From Glandiceps talaboti (taxonomy: Eukaryota; Hemichordata; Enteropneusta; Spengelidae): a stretch of DNA of 64,000 nucleotides. Both the position numbers and the translations under genes were made by a program. The stretch lies in contig NC_135555.1 in assembly GCF_964340395.1 (NCBI RefSeq), positions 8,814,931-8,878,930 of the forward strand, given 5' to 3'. Under the pieces are notes generated by a model that was not told where the DNA came from, made no database searches, and worked only from the letters and a program-made list of their open reading frames with translations. Positions within the stretch are counted from its first letter, which is position 1. Each line of letters starts with the position of its first letter. Of this stretch, positions 49,202-60,701 are shown one piece after another.

Positions 49202-51660
49202 AATATTGAAATATTGTATGCATAGGGCTAATTATTTGGCTGATCCCATTAAAATCTACAATTATTACTAACGTCAACAAGTTTACATCTTTTGAAAGAT
49301 AACTTTTGTTGATGAGACATCTAACATGACATTTTGAACATCTTGACCTAAGATAACGTCATCGTACAAGATATCAATTTCGTCCATATTGCCGTTTTTA
49401 TCCTCTATTTCACGCACCAAATAATTTTTTGATCAATTTGTTAAAGTATTTTCTGTTTAACTTGTATGCTTTCTTACATGTCATTGTTGTTGAGGAGGTA
49501 CTCTGTTATACATATATCCCTTGTATATTTAGTTAATTATATATATATATTCGGTGAGTATCTATCTGCTTAGACAGTGCTCTATACCGCAGTGGCACAA
49601 CAAGTTAAGGGGAGTCACTTCGGGACACTTTTCATTATTTTGGCTGGTGCACAATATATTATTACATTGTTGAATTGTCTGATTTTTGTGATGTTTCCTT
49701 TCCTTTCAACGTTTTTTCGCAACACATATAGGCTTATTATGTTTAGAAAACTAAAGGTTATAAAAGACCTGTTTTTCAATGTTGACTCCGCCGTTTAATT
49801 CATGAAGTATTATTTTCAAAACCTTTGAATATGTATCTTTTAAGATAAAATACTGGGATAATAAACGCTAGGACAGTGACAACAGGTCAATCAGTACGTG
49901 CATCTGTATTCAATCTATACGTAAATCCTTCGTCATTAGAAGTGACCGAGAAGGATGAACCAACGCCAAATCATCACCGTCCGGTCTTTCACGCATATTA
50001 CCCAAGTCATTTCAAAGTCTTTCCATAACGTATAGATATCTTTTAGTTCATTAGCAAACCCGAAACCGTGAAGAGGGATCTAGTAATTCGTGGAAAGGCG
50101 GTGTATAAGGTCAAAAGTATTAGAAGTTCAATCAAAGAAATGAGACAATGATTAGATTTGGATCTCGGGATTAAACATGGAACTATACTAGTCGGATTTG
50201 TTAACGGAGATATGAACAATTGTATGGCAAATCAGACTCACGAGGGACTACGAGCTTTAATACAGATTGTTATTGATTCTATGCAGTCACTGTTAATCTA
50301 TAGGATTATCACTCAATTGCTAATGATACACGTTGGCTTACAAAACCGACTTGTGATGCGAAGAAGGTGTTAATTCCTTCGTCAACTTATGAATCTAACA
50401 TTCGTGACGAGATAGTGATGTGTTATCGAAACAGTTACTGTCAAATTATAAAGCTTGTATTCCTAAATTGCTTTCAAATGTCAAGTAGACTAAAGGTTCG
50501 GACATCGATAAGAAAGTGACTTACGTTGCACCTTTTTTTTGACTGACGACATTTTAAGCTCGTTACGTATATTCTAGGCTTCGGTGTTCTAAAATGACAG
50601 ATACATTTTCATATGAATTCTTGTGTGGTTAAAAAGAGAAGAGGGTCTCCCATTTTTAGCAAAACGTAAAGACCACAAACCCAAGAAATTCAGTCGACAT
50701 CTGCCTTGATACGAGATTGATTTTATGCCAGGCACGTGTACATACAAAATTTGATATGACAATCAGAATGATATGCGAGCACAGGGTCAAGGGGTCATTC
50801 ATTCCACTCAGTTGTCAATATGATATTGATGTTTGTATTGTGATATTTCAAACATCAAAAGTTGACAAAGCTGAATGAAAATTGTCTATTTCTTTTAAAA
50901 TCAGCATGGTGGAATCTTACTCGTTATTGTTTCAGCAAACCATAAACATTATTAGCTCATGAAAACTTGTATTTTATTCTGACCATGTTACTGGATTGAC
51001 TTGAGAGTTTGATGGACGGGGTATTCATGGCATCTTAATCTTCTAGCTATACAACCCAATACGATTCTCCAATTTATTACCATTTAACTAGTCAGCATGA
51101 TGTAGGCTATGGACTGTCAATTCTTGTATCTTTTATATAATTATCTGTTGGCGAGCACATCGGCAATGTAGACGTGCGAGGATGCATATTGTATGTATAT
51201 AACTATATATAACAAATAACTGAATCACAACAGTAACTGCCTTTGCGCTACTCAATGTAACAAATTGAGTACTCACTGTCTTTGTTTTTTGATAAATTAT
51301 TGCATTCTTCTTTACATTATTCTGAAAGTAGTTTAAAGTTAAAGTAGTCAGCGTAGCTGAAGCATGAGTTTACAAACAAGGATGATAATTATGTAGTAAT
51401 TGCATTTTTCGTTTTCATGAGAGGAATACAAATTTTCTATGTGAATAATTAGGGATCGAGTTTATGGATCACAATTAAAAACTGAAGAGAAACATTGATA
51501 GCGATTTCTGTATGAATAATGCCTATTAATCGCGAGAATGGAAAAAGTTAAAACACATTGAAGCCTCTGTCTGAGTGGTTGTATATTATCCATTCGCTGT
51601 CACTGTTAGCATATCTGAGGTAACGCAGGGGCCTTTGTATGCCTAAATAGGAACAACTCT
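49202..51660. other. intergenic or intronic stretch, no gene seen
   Basis: Frames at 49577-49798 and 50158-50373 show no motif. No structured repeat was noted. Confidence 0.35.
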
Positions 51661-51669
51661 CGATTGAAA

Positions 51670-51686
51670 TTCATGACTCGCGCATG
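51670..51686. promoter_or_regulatory. NRF1-like site
   Basis: CTCGCGCATGCGCTT matches the palindromic NRF1 consensus YGCGCAYGCGCR. It is isolated in AT-rich sequence, about 2.6 kb 5' of the plus-strand exon candidate at 54333. A second near-perfect site (CATGCGCATGCG) lies near 42740. Confidence 0.35.
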
Positions 51687-52639
51687 CGCTTAATATAACA
51701 GCGTCGCTTTGATTTAGTGCCTTTTCTGTTTGAAACTTAATATCAGATGACTTCCGATGCAAGTCTGCACCATAATGTATAACTTTAGACAACCGTCCAT
51801 TTTATTGTCTACGGTATATTATTTCTTGATATTAATGTATGTCAAGTTGCAATATAATATTTCTTTATGTCTAGTTGAAGTACGTTTTCTTTAAATCTTC
51901 AACACCGTTTGTATGATAGTTATGTACCAAACACGAAAGCTATTTTTACAATTACAATGTCGTCCTTTCGTTGGCGGGTTTTACTGCGTCGTCTGCTTGT
52001 TGGTTGAGTTTTGACAACTGACAACCTTGTCTGCACAAAGGAGAACGTTGACGACATCTGTTGCGCATTTGTGTTAGGTCACACAAAGCAAGACATGCAT
52101 CTGTCATTGCAATAATTTGTGAAGGACAGACTACAGTAAATCTATGTTGAAATGCGATTTGATCGAATTAAATATGTTATTTTATACCCTAGACAGAGCG
52201 ACAATGTAATGGGAATATCTCGTTACAAAGTACTTCAGACACTCAGCTGTTAAAGTTTGGTTAAACTGCACATAGGACAATACTGGAAACTAAATATAAT
52301 TCGGCATTTCACAATTCAGAAACTCTTAAATATAATTCCAGAATAGATATATTAAGGTAAGGTAACAATTCAAGACACTCCAGTATCTTTTGTCAAATAT
52401 TTGTAGCTAGTCGTCACTTGCCTACTATGACACAACTTTCAACTTAATGATGGCGTGGGCAGACGACTGAGCATGCATCGTATTACCCTCCGACCTTTAA
52501 TATTTTACTAATAACAGCTAACATGTTTTCCTTCCTAAGAATGTCGAGGTGTGTACTATGTGTTGATTGTGTTTATGTAAGAACGGAGCAATAAAAAGTA
52601 CATTAAAGAGCACATGTACAGATAAATTGTCAAGTTTCC

Positions 52640-52810
52640 CTCATTCTCGCAAACCAGAGCTGTCATTTCTTTCATGACACTGCAAAATAATGGCGGCGCG
52701 TTTTGTACGTAAAAGAGGCCGTGGTTTGCGACGACGTAAATCCTGTTGACGGTGCATTTTGGACGGTGCCGTAAAAGAGGCCGTGGTTTGCGACGATGCT
52801 TTCCCTAGAC
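52640..52810 (+). repeat. dispersed repeat family 4, copy B, with internal duplication
   Basis: Matches 29758-29866 on the same strand. The segment GTAAAAGAGGCCGTGGTTTG followed by CGACGA occurs twice, about 60 bp apart (near 52710 and 52770). One copy follows ATGGCGGCGCGTTTTGTACG. It is GC-rich against an AT-rich background. The long minus-strand frame here arises from the repeat. Confidence 0.75.
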
Positions 52811-52829
52811 ATAAAGGGGCTAACGACGT

Positions 52830-52990
52830 CTTCCTACCTTTTACAGTACACTTGTATTGATTACAGCTATCAAATAATCTTAAATATGATTTTGAGCGAC
52901 AAAATAGTATCTTGAAATTTGAAATCTTGTAAAGTAGCCCTACTGCACTTGATTTGTGTTCGAACTTTCTTTGTCTCAATACTTTGTAGT
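52830..52990 (+). repeat. dispersed repeat family 3, copy B
   Basis: Shares ATATGATTTTG.G.GA.AAAATAGTATCTTG and a TTGAAATCT...ACTGCACTTGATTTGTGTTC block with 19510-19600. It directly follows copy B of family 4, so the two may be parts of one larger element. Confidence 0.55.
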
Positions 52991-54332
52991 TGTCAAGACC
53001 CCAAAAATGTAGTAAAATAAGACACATACACATAATGCAATCATGCTATATTCACCACTAAAATAGTTATATTCACATATTTCGTCTTTTTCTTGATCTG
53101 TAAAAATTTCTGTTCACCACAGATATCCTTAACGCCTGTTATTCCTGGTGTCGAGTGAATGTTCCGACTTGTGAGGTAAGGTCAAAGTTCGTACACATAC
53201 GGTGAGTCCTGTTGTCTGTTTATTGAAAATTGTATGATGTCATGTTATTTTACCTTACTGTCTGTATGTACTTTATGTTGTCATGCATTGGTTGTTCATG
53301 TAGACCTGTCATTCTAAATACTCACATATATCCCCAGATGAATCAATTGCATGTATTGTAGATTCAACTAATACAGAATATATACATATATACACACACA
53401 TTCAAAAAGAAATTGATAGAAAATAAGTAAATTCTAACTTCTGCAAAAAAAAGTTTACTCCAAACGCAATTGTTTTCGTTCGTCAGTCCAGAAAGTAAGT
53501 CGCACTACCAGAGATACCAGAAATGCTGTTTTCGAAACTGCCTACAAGTTCGTGCGAATTATAATTCCCCTTGACACGAGCCTTGGAAAATACTTTTATC
53601 ACAACACAGTAAAACCATTCGAATGATTTTAATTGTTTTTATAACTGTCAACAATACACGTGGATAGAGTTTGACCACCGCAGTGGGCAGGACATAACTA
53701 TGCGAATCAAATGTTATCATTTGGTTGAGAACTTGTTGTAAGTGAAGTGACACATGGAGACTCTGCGTGGTGTAGAAAAAGGACACCGGATTTCATGTCG
53801 GATATGGTGCAAAATTTGACGTATCATATCCGCTCATTACAGCCATTCTTCCGAGGAATCTTCTGCTTATCCTTGCCTTAATTTGAATGAGTGAATTACA
53901 CTGTCTAAAACGATATCTCATTGCGAGTTAACAAGGCAAACCTCGTAATATGGGGGTCATGTTCTAGCCCCTTATTTTCCACTTCACTTGCATTCGATCC
54001 TAAGTAGCGTATTTATTTTTATCATATTGCCGCCGTGTGATATTTTCTATGTGCATGTCGGGTCACAATCCAATATATAGTCAGCCTTATACAATTACTG
54101 GTAAGAAGATGAAGTGTTTTCTGTAGTAGCACGTACAGTAGTTGTATCTGAAGGCCCGGCTTTACGATACAAATGCACCTGCGGACCAGCTTTGCAAATG
54201 GAATTGCTTACAAAATACACTTTAAACAGCTCTACTATCGGGCTTCATTCATGAATATTAGTTAAACAAAGATCTAAGTTTTTTTTGCTGTAAGTTGTTG
54301 GCAACCTAGTCTTAATTTCATATTGAAACCAC

Positions 54333-54440
54333 ATGAATACTCCGAAACTAAAGTTTCTTTCAAACTGGTTCAGCGACTTTTCTGCATCCGAGCCTCAACC
54401 TAACCAACGAACATTCACTGATGACTTTACTGAATACAAA
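54333..54440 (+). CDS. candidate first coding exon, unknown protein
   Basis: ACCACATGAATAC starts a frame of exactly 36 codons, MNTPKLKFLSNWFSDFSASE then PQPNQRTFTDDFTEYK. It ends at a consensus donor ACAAA|GTAAGT in phase 0. Composition is protein-like. I do not recognise a family. The next plausible exon is at 55046, also phase 0. It could alternatively belong to a non-coding RNA. Confidence 0.35.
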
Positions 54441-55045
54441 GTAAGTCTGTCATTGATTTCAAAGTCAAAGTCACCATTGTCATTAAATCTTCAAGATTGA
54501 TTTTTACTTAGTAATGTTCTTTACTTAGACATCTATTAGTGTATGTTTTCCATGCCTTAGAGACTTCGTTATTTCAACGAACTACATCAACGTTCACGTT
54601 TAATGAAGCAAATCATACGCAATCACATTTGTACTTTCAAGTCCATCTAAGTATACGTGACCGTTCAGAATTTGAGAATGGAATTGATTGTGTAGTTCGT
54701 GCAATACCTGCACCATGAGTTTCTCTTTTTCATTTTTGTTGAAATAAACACAACCCCCAAAGCAAAAGCCAGACTACGTCAGTAAGTCCATAACCAAGTC
54801 AACAGAAAATAAGATGACATATGACAAGGTGCTCCTGGGCGCCTGAAGTGTCATAAAGCCATCGTTTCATAAATAATGTTAAAGTTTATGATTGTGCCAA
54901 ACCGACTGCTTGTTAAGCCAATACGCTTCTGAATCATCCCAATCTGATTAAAATCTGATGTGGTGAATTCGGTTCGATTGCTTTATTTACCTCTATTTCC
55001 TTCGCATTGTTTGTTTACCAAACTTTATTATAATTTAGGTTTGAG

Positions 55046-55150
55046 TTCGAACAGCAAATATACTTCAGACGTTCACGTCGCGACACTACTTTGCCTTTTA
55101 CGTACAGAAGTAAACGAGACACACATATACCATCCCCGGATAAAATCTAG
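55046..55150 (+). CDS. candidate second exon, short basic protein
   Basis: After TTTAGGTTTGAG| the phase-0 frame reads FEQQIYFRRSRRDTTLPFTY and RSKRDTHIPSPDKI, then TAG. Joined to 54333-54440 it would give a 70-residue, strongly basic protein. A better-looking acceptor at 55037/55038 (AATTTAG|) keeps the same frame but needs phase 2 and so does not fit that donor. An overlapping frame (54960-55196) is also open. No family is recognised. Confidence 0.3.
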   Translation, partial: FEQQIYFRRSRRDTTLPFTYRSKRDTHIPSPDKI

Positions 55151-57019
55151 GAGGAGAAATCCCATCCGAGTGTGGAGGGAGTACATGGGAAGCTAATTAA
55201 CCATATGCCTGTGTAAAGCACGCCTACAGTCTTATACACCCCACTTTAAATCGCGAATTAATCTCTCTCTCATTATCACATATAATGTAGCACGGGATTA
55301 CTGAAAGACGACAATCTTGCACTTTAGACCATTCAATTGTTTGAAGCCGATACAAGCACGTGATCTTGAAAGTATAACTCGTTTTGGACTTGTACTATGC
55401 TAAACTAATTTCGTGGTTCGAAATTATATCTGCGGGCAGTATGTTCTCTCCAAATAAGTTGTATAGAATCTTCATCTTCGCCTTAGCAATGAATGTCATC
55501 ACTTTAATTGGACAAGACGCTATCACGTGACGCGGAGGACCGACTGACTACGGCCGGTTCAATTTTCGGCCAAGAGAATGCACACCAACTTGACTTGTGA
55601 TCGAACTAACATAATATGACCACACACAGTGCCCAAATCATGACCCGAGGAGATTACTAATGATAATATTATATGTCCATGAATCGATTTTAATCACATT
55701 CCATGTATAAGTCCTTGATGAATAATTCACAAGCTGGGATCAATATCACTCCATCAATAACATCACGGTATTCTTTAAGTAACCGATGCATATAGAAAAC
55801 TAATTCGATAGTTGTTGATGCGAGAAATGACGCGAAAATGCACATATATACGTAAATGTTCATGAAACCATCAATATGTGACTTAAATACTGTAATGGAA
55901 TAGCATTGTAACAACATGGGGTAACACGAAATATGTATCGTGTTGCCCTGTCTGTTTTCCTTCAGATTGATAAGGTGATGTCATGTGCAAGGCCTTTTTA
56001 GCATTTTAGTATGGTTTAGGGGTTTCGGTATATACAAAGTAAGTTGAATAACAGCTACACCGGTGCATTGGTTTGGCAAATCAAATGATTCACTTCTGCT
56101 GTGATGAAAGATACAGTAAAGTACAAAGGTATAGGCAAAGGCAAAATAAAGACAAAAAGGCAAAAATGACATGTAATAAAAAGCAAAGTTAGAAGGGTTA
56201 TTGCCATGGTTACCATGGAGTAACTTTTCTAACTTTCACAGGTAATATAAGCAAATAAGATAAGTGGAAATGCTTATTTTACTGGTTATGACTGTATATT
56301 CCATGTTATTTTAATAAACATCATATACATAGAACACCCATATCTAAGTATGTTAGCCTCGGGAAATAGTAGCTGCATAACAGCCCTTGGGGCAATAGGC
56401 GTCTAATTGTGCCCTCATAGCCAGTATGGGTTCTTTTCCACATAACACTTCACATTCGCAGTCATATATTCTTTCTATATTCAAAACAAATCACTAGTAG
56501 GACTCCTGTGCTACAGTAACAGTGCCCTTGGGAAAATAGAGTACGACTAGTAAACACTCTATGCAAATTGAGGTCACTGGTCTATACCACGTGGCACGAT
56601 CTAAGCCAATCGACGGCTGTATAAAACACGATGTGTTATAAAGCATTACGAAATGTAAGTCGAAATGCATATATTATTGGTTATGACTATATTCCACACC
56701 TAGCACCTTACTTTAATATACACATCGATACATATAACACACACATGCCATTGTTGTCAACCTCATTATTAAAATTGTCCCGTGTTTCTCAAATGTTTGT
56801 ACCTTTAATAGCATATCATATGGAAATAGCAATAAACATTAAACTAATTGCGGTCCTCATTGTCACCCGTTTTAGAATTCATTATTGTCCTTTCTTGAAT
56901 TATTTCGTATCAAAACTAATAACTTTATGAAAATAATTATCATATTGATATTAAAGCCAGGCCAATCAAGTAAATTGGCAGCGGTACGTGTCATCATAAA
57001 TAACTACTGCGTTTTCTGT
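55151..57019. other. intergenic stretch, no gene supported
   Basis: The minus-strand frame at 55690-55917 has a hydrophobic segment but no recognisable family or partner exons. No repeat structure is evident. Confidence 0.35.
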
Positions 57020-57400
57020 AATGTAAAGACATCATTGTCCACATGCTATATGCAATTTGTAACAAACCCACTATGGAATGTTGATATGTAAGATGCAGTA
57101 ATTTTTGTGACATCATTGTCAAAACGAAAGATGTACATAATCACTATGGCATCATTGTCGACATATAAGATGTACGTATTTTCTGTGACATTCTCGAAAT
57201 ATACGATTACGTAATCAGTATGACATCATTGTCGACATGAAAGGTGTAACAAGATCACTGTGGCATTTTCGACATGAAAGATGTACTTACATACTATGAC
57301 ATCACAATTGACATAAAATAAACAGAATTAGTATGACCAAATAGTTGATATGATCGATGGATCTAATTGTCGACAAGACAGATTTACTAATCACTATTAA
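57020..57400. repeat. degenerate tandem repeat, about 45-60 bp unit
   Basis: The phrase TGACATCATTGTCGACATGA.AGATGTAC.TAATCACTATG recurs six to seven times with variation. Confidence 0.75.
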
Positions 57401-57637
57401 TACCCATTATGAAGTGAACACCTGAACCAAACAAATTAGACACAAAAACACTTTTTATCTCATAACAAAACATTTCATGCATGTTATCTAAAATTGATGC
57501 ATCGTTTGTAAAAATAACAATCCTTGGGGATTTTAACATGATAGCCATTAATTTTTATTACTACATAAGTCACGTCTACTAAGGACGTAGAAAACTCTGC
57601 ACATGTCTTTGTTCACTAGTTACAATTACTTCACGTG

Positions 57638-57771
57638 TCACTGGGAGACGTTTGTTGTTGACACATCATAATTTTCTATCTTAGAAGCAACCAATTCTTC
57701 TTTCGTAACTATCCAGGAAGCCTTGCTACTCTTGTCATTGTCAACCATAAAAACAGGAACTATACCACCAC
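57638..57771 (-). CDS. candidate terminal exon abutting (GTT)n, unknown gene
   Basis: Directly after GTTGTTGTTATAG| the minus strand is open in phase 1. It reads GGIVPVFMVDNDKSSKASWI then VTKEELVASKIENYDVSTTN and VSQ, then TGA (43 codons after the junction codon). Composition and length resemble a receptor or membrane-protein tail. It lies 5' of the GPCR TM6-7 exon on the same strand, so it cannot be one of that exon's downstream tails. It could end a neighbouring gene whose other exons are outside the window. Chance is not excluded. Confidence 0.3.
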
Positions 57772-57775
57772 CTAT

Positions 57776-57776
<1 letters not shown>

Positions 57777-57815
<39 letters not shown>
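57777..57815. repeat. (CAA)n / (GTT)n microsatellite
   Basis: Thirteen CAA units on the plus strand. On the minus strand it forms a GTT run immediately 5' of a TATAG acceptor-like site. Confidence 0.95.
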
Positions 57816-58050
57816 TCTACCACTATTACTCTGTTTGGCACTTTTCCTTCGAGAGAAAAAAATGACAGTTTGTAACCTTCAATACTAAAATTTTGTGATT
57901 TCGTATTTTAATAGCCACTCGCCATCGATGAATGTAACCATTGTAGTTTCTACATTTGTATACAAAACATTTCAAGTGTACATTAAATGTCATGTAGTCA
58001 GCAAATGAGCCGTGTATTTGAATGTCTTGCGACAGTGCTGTGATATATTG

Positions 58051-58775
58051 TGTCATGAAGTGTTCTATATGAAGCCAGCAACAGTGCTGTGGTGGACGTG
58101 TCTTAAAGTGTTCTATATGAAGCCAGCAACAGTGCTGTGGTGGACGTGTCTTAAAGTTTTCTATATGAAGCCAGCAACAGTGCTGTGGTGGACGTGTCTT
58201 AAAGTGTTCTATATGAAGCCAGCAACAGTGCTGTGGTGGACGTGTCTTAAAGTGTTCTATATGAAGCCAGCAACAGTGCTGTGGTGGACGTGTCTTAAAG
58301 TGTTCTATATGAAGCCAGCAACAGTGTTGATCGTGTCTTAAAGTTGTCTATATGAAGTCAGCAACAGTGCTGTAGTGGACGTGTCTTAAAGTGTTCTATA
58401 TAAAGCCAGCAACAGTGCTGTGGTGGACGTGTCATGAAGTGTTCTATACGAAGCCAGCAACAGTGTTGTGATGATCGTGTCATGAAGTGTTCTATATGAA
58501 GCCAGCAACAGTGTTGTGAAGATCGTGTCTTCAAGTGTTCTATATGAAATCAGCAACAGTGCTGTGGTGGACGAGTCTTAAAGTGTTCTATATGAAGTTA
58601 GCAACAGTGCTGTGATGATCGTATCTTAAAGTGTTCTATATGAAGTCAACAGCGGTTCTGTGGTGGACGAATCTTAAAGTGCTGTACGTGGATAAAGTAA
58701 CAGTGCTGTCTTCATCATATCTTAAAGAGTTCTACGTTAATTTAGTAACTCAACAGTGCTGTTGGCATCGTCTCT
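58051..58775. repeat. 48-bp minisatellite, about 15 copies
   Basis: The unit contains GTGTTCTATATGAAGCCAGC, AACAGTGCTGTGGTGGACGT and GTCTTAAA. The first six copies (from about 58060) are nearly identical. Later ones decay progressively to about 58775. Because 48 is a multiple of three, a repetitive frame (KVFYMKPATVLWWTCL per unit) stays open for 109 codons. I take it as a by-product, not a gene. Confidence 0.95.
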
Positions 58776-59624
58776 TATCAGACTAAGTGTTCAAACGCGA
58801 AAAAAGCAGGCGGATTGATTCATGGCGTCACATAATGAGGATAACGTGAGTGCAGTCAAACCTATAATAACTTCTTCTGCTCTGTCACTGCAATGACGAT
58901 AATGTTATGAGGAAAACAGAACTCGATGAAATTGGTCAAGATTGCTTCCTCTGGGAATAAACGATGATTAGGGTATTAAGTAGATACGATTTGTGTTGTC
59001 TCATTTCAAGTCGATAAGATCAACTCATGTCAACAGCCTGTCATGTATTAACCTAATATCACTACTTCAAATTTCGTCGCGTGTGATGATGATCCAACAT
59101 TGAGATTTTTAAACAAAATTTTGATGTGTTGACGTTGTTCTTAAAACACATTGTTAAAAACGAACCGATGTACATTGTTTAAAATCATTCACTGACACGT
59201 AAAAGACTTTAAAAGGATTACAATTTAGGTGCAAAAACCAGTTGTTTGGCAATAGGAAAAGTTGGGCCAAAACAAAACAATAATCCTAGGTAATCATTAT
59301 GTCTCTACTGATAATAAGAGAGCACTTATGCGACCCTGACCAACGGCATGAGGCAACAGTTGTTGTGTATATCAACAGTGGAATAATATTTAAATAAAGA
59401 CAAAAAAATAACATGACGACAATACAAGTAATTCCTAAAGATATCATAAGTTCTGCCATGGTACCGTGATTCATGATAAATATCTGTAGACTGGCCAGGT
59501 ACACAGGTGTAAGGAGACTCCTATATCATGGCTTTTAGATAAACGGCATGGAGAAATACAAGCTATTTAGAGTTTTCTGACACAATACTATATAATTTCA
59601 ATGCACAAAGAAATATGATATGTA
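58776..59624. other. intergenic stretch, no gene supported
   Basis: A minus-strand frame at 59286-59504 contains one hydrophobic segment (LMISLGITCIVVMLFFCLYL). It has no family match and no partner exons. Confidence 0.35.
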
Positions 59625-59765
59625 TATGTTATTTGCCAAATACCGTTCCATATCTTGCTGCGAGAGGTACTTTTTCTGGTATAACGGAGAGCCGGAGGCG
59701 AGCCGTTATACCAGAAAAATTACCTCGAGCAGCAAGATGTGGAACAGTATTTGGCAAATAACATA
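59625..59765. repeat. long hairpin 1 (63-nt arms, 15-nt loop)
   Basis: The left arm 59625-59687 and right arm 59703-59765 are reverse complements except for about six positions. The loop is AGAGCCGGAGGCGAG. Arms start TATGTTATTTGCCAAATAC and end TTCTGGTATAACGG. No terminal target duplication is obvious. The motif CCAATCAGAGTGCG lies about 165 bp downstream. Confidence 0.95.
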
Positions 59766-60511
59766 CTTATACGTCACCTGCGACTATGAATTCATTTTTG
59801 AATGTCTAAAAATGCTGTTTCATGTTAAAATAAAATCACTTCCGCGTTATACTGTCGAGCGTAGTATCATGCACCTCTCTGATCACTGCAATGCGGTTGT
59901 TTACATGTCAGCCTTAACTTTATCATCCAATCAGAGTGCGCGTTTGCTCAGTAGTATGACGTAATGTTTACTATTTGCATATCACTCAGCGATATATTCA
60001 AACTTAATAACCATCAGCTGAAAAATGAGTGCGTCTTTGTTTTGCGTACTGTATTCCATTAAATGTACATAAATGTTCGTGATATGCTTTGTTGTTCTAG
60101 TTAAGCAAAAATTACACCCTTTGTGGTGGTAATTTTCATATCCTTCATAAATTTAGGAATTCATGTTTACGATCGCGTGACGACCGTGCGTTCGCCGTCA
60201 CTGGACTTTCACGGTTGTGTGTGGAATTTTTGACTATTTCCCTGTGACATGAAAAGTACAGTTCAAAGACTTGTTACAATGTATACAACGGTGATATTTT
60301 GTTCGATTGACAACAAATTTGGCATTGGAAATGCTGGTTATAGCTCGATCTCTAGTTGTCTGCTAGATTTGTTTACAAGGGGACGTGTAGTGATCACGTG
60401 ATACAACAAGCAAAAATACGGCTGTTGGTGAAAAATACGCCTGTGTATCTGCAGGGCTCTCGACCAATCAGAATGCGAGATTGGTGACAGGTGACGTATA
60501 AATGATATTGA

Positions 60512-60701
60512 ACACATATTGCCTGGCCATGAGGGCTATAGCACCCGTTTATTACACCCGAGGGACTGTGAGTTACCAGAATCACATGCTATTTCCCGAG
60601 GCCAAAGGCCGAGGGAAATAGCATGTGATTCTGGTAACTCACAGTCACGAGGGGGTAATGAACGGGTGCTATAGCCCGAATATAGGCCAGGCAATATGTG
60701 T
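60512..60701. repeat. long hairpin 2 (86/89-nt arms, 15-nt loop)
   Basis: The left arm 60512-60597 pairs with 60613-60701. The innermost 34 nt (GACTGTGAGTTACCAGAATC then ACATGCTATTTCCC) pair perfectly. Two short mismatched patches lie further out. The loop is GAGGCCAAAGGCCGA, similar in length and sequence to that of hairpin 1. CCAATCAGAATGCG lies about 45 bp upstream. Confidence 0.95.

Noticed and set aside
55690-55917. 75-codon minus-strand frame with a hydrophobic segment and a TTCCATTACAG acceptor-like start
   Set aside because: Looked briefly like a membrane protein exon, but no family could be matched and no partner exons were found.
57638-57771. Considered as a fourth tail of the TRH-receptor-like GPCR
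   Set aside because: It lies 5' of the TM6-7 exon on the same strand, so it cannot be spliced downstream of it. Kept only as an orphan exon candidate.
58051-58775. Array considered as a CRISPR
   Set aside because: Units are contiguous 48-bp repeats without unique spacers in an animal-type sequence. It is a minisatellite.
59286-59504. Possible single-pass membrane micropeptide on the minus strand
   Set aside because: One hydrophobic run is expected by chance in AT-rich DNA. No family and no conserved context were found.
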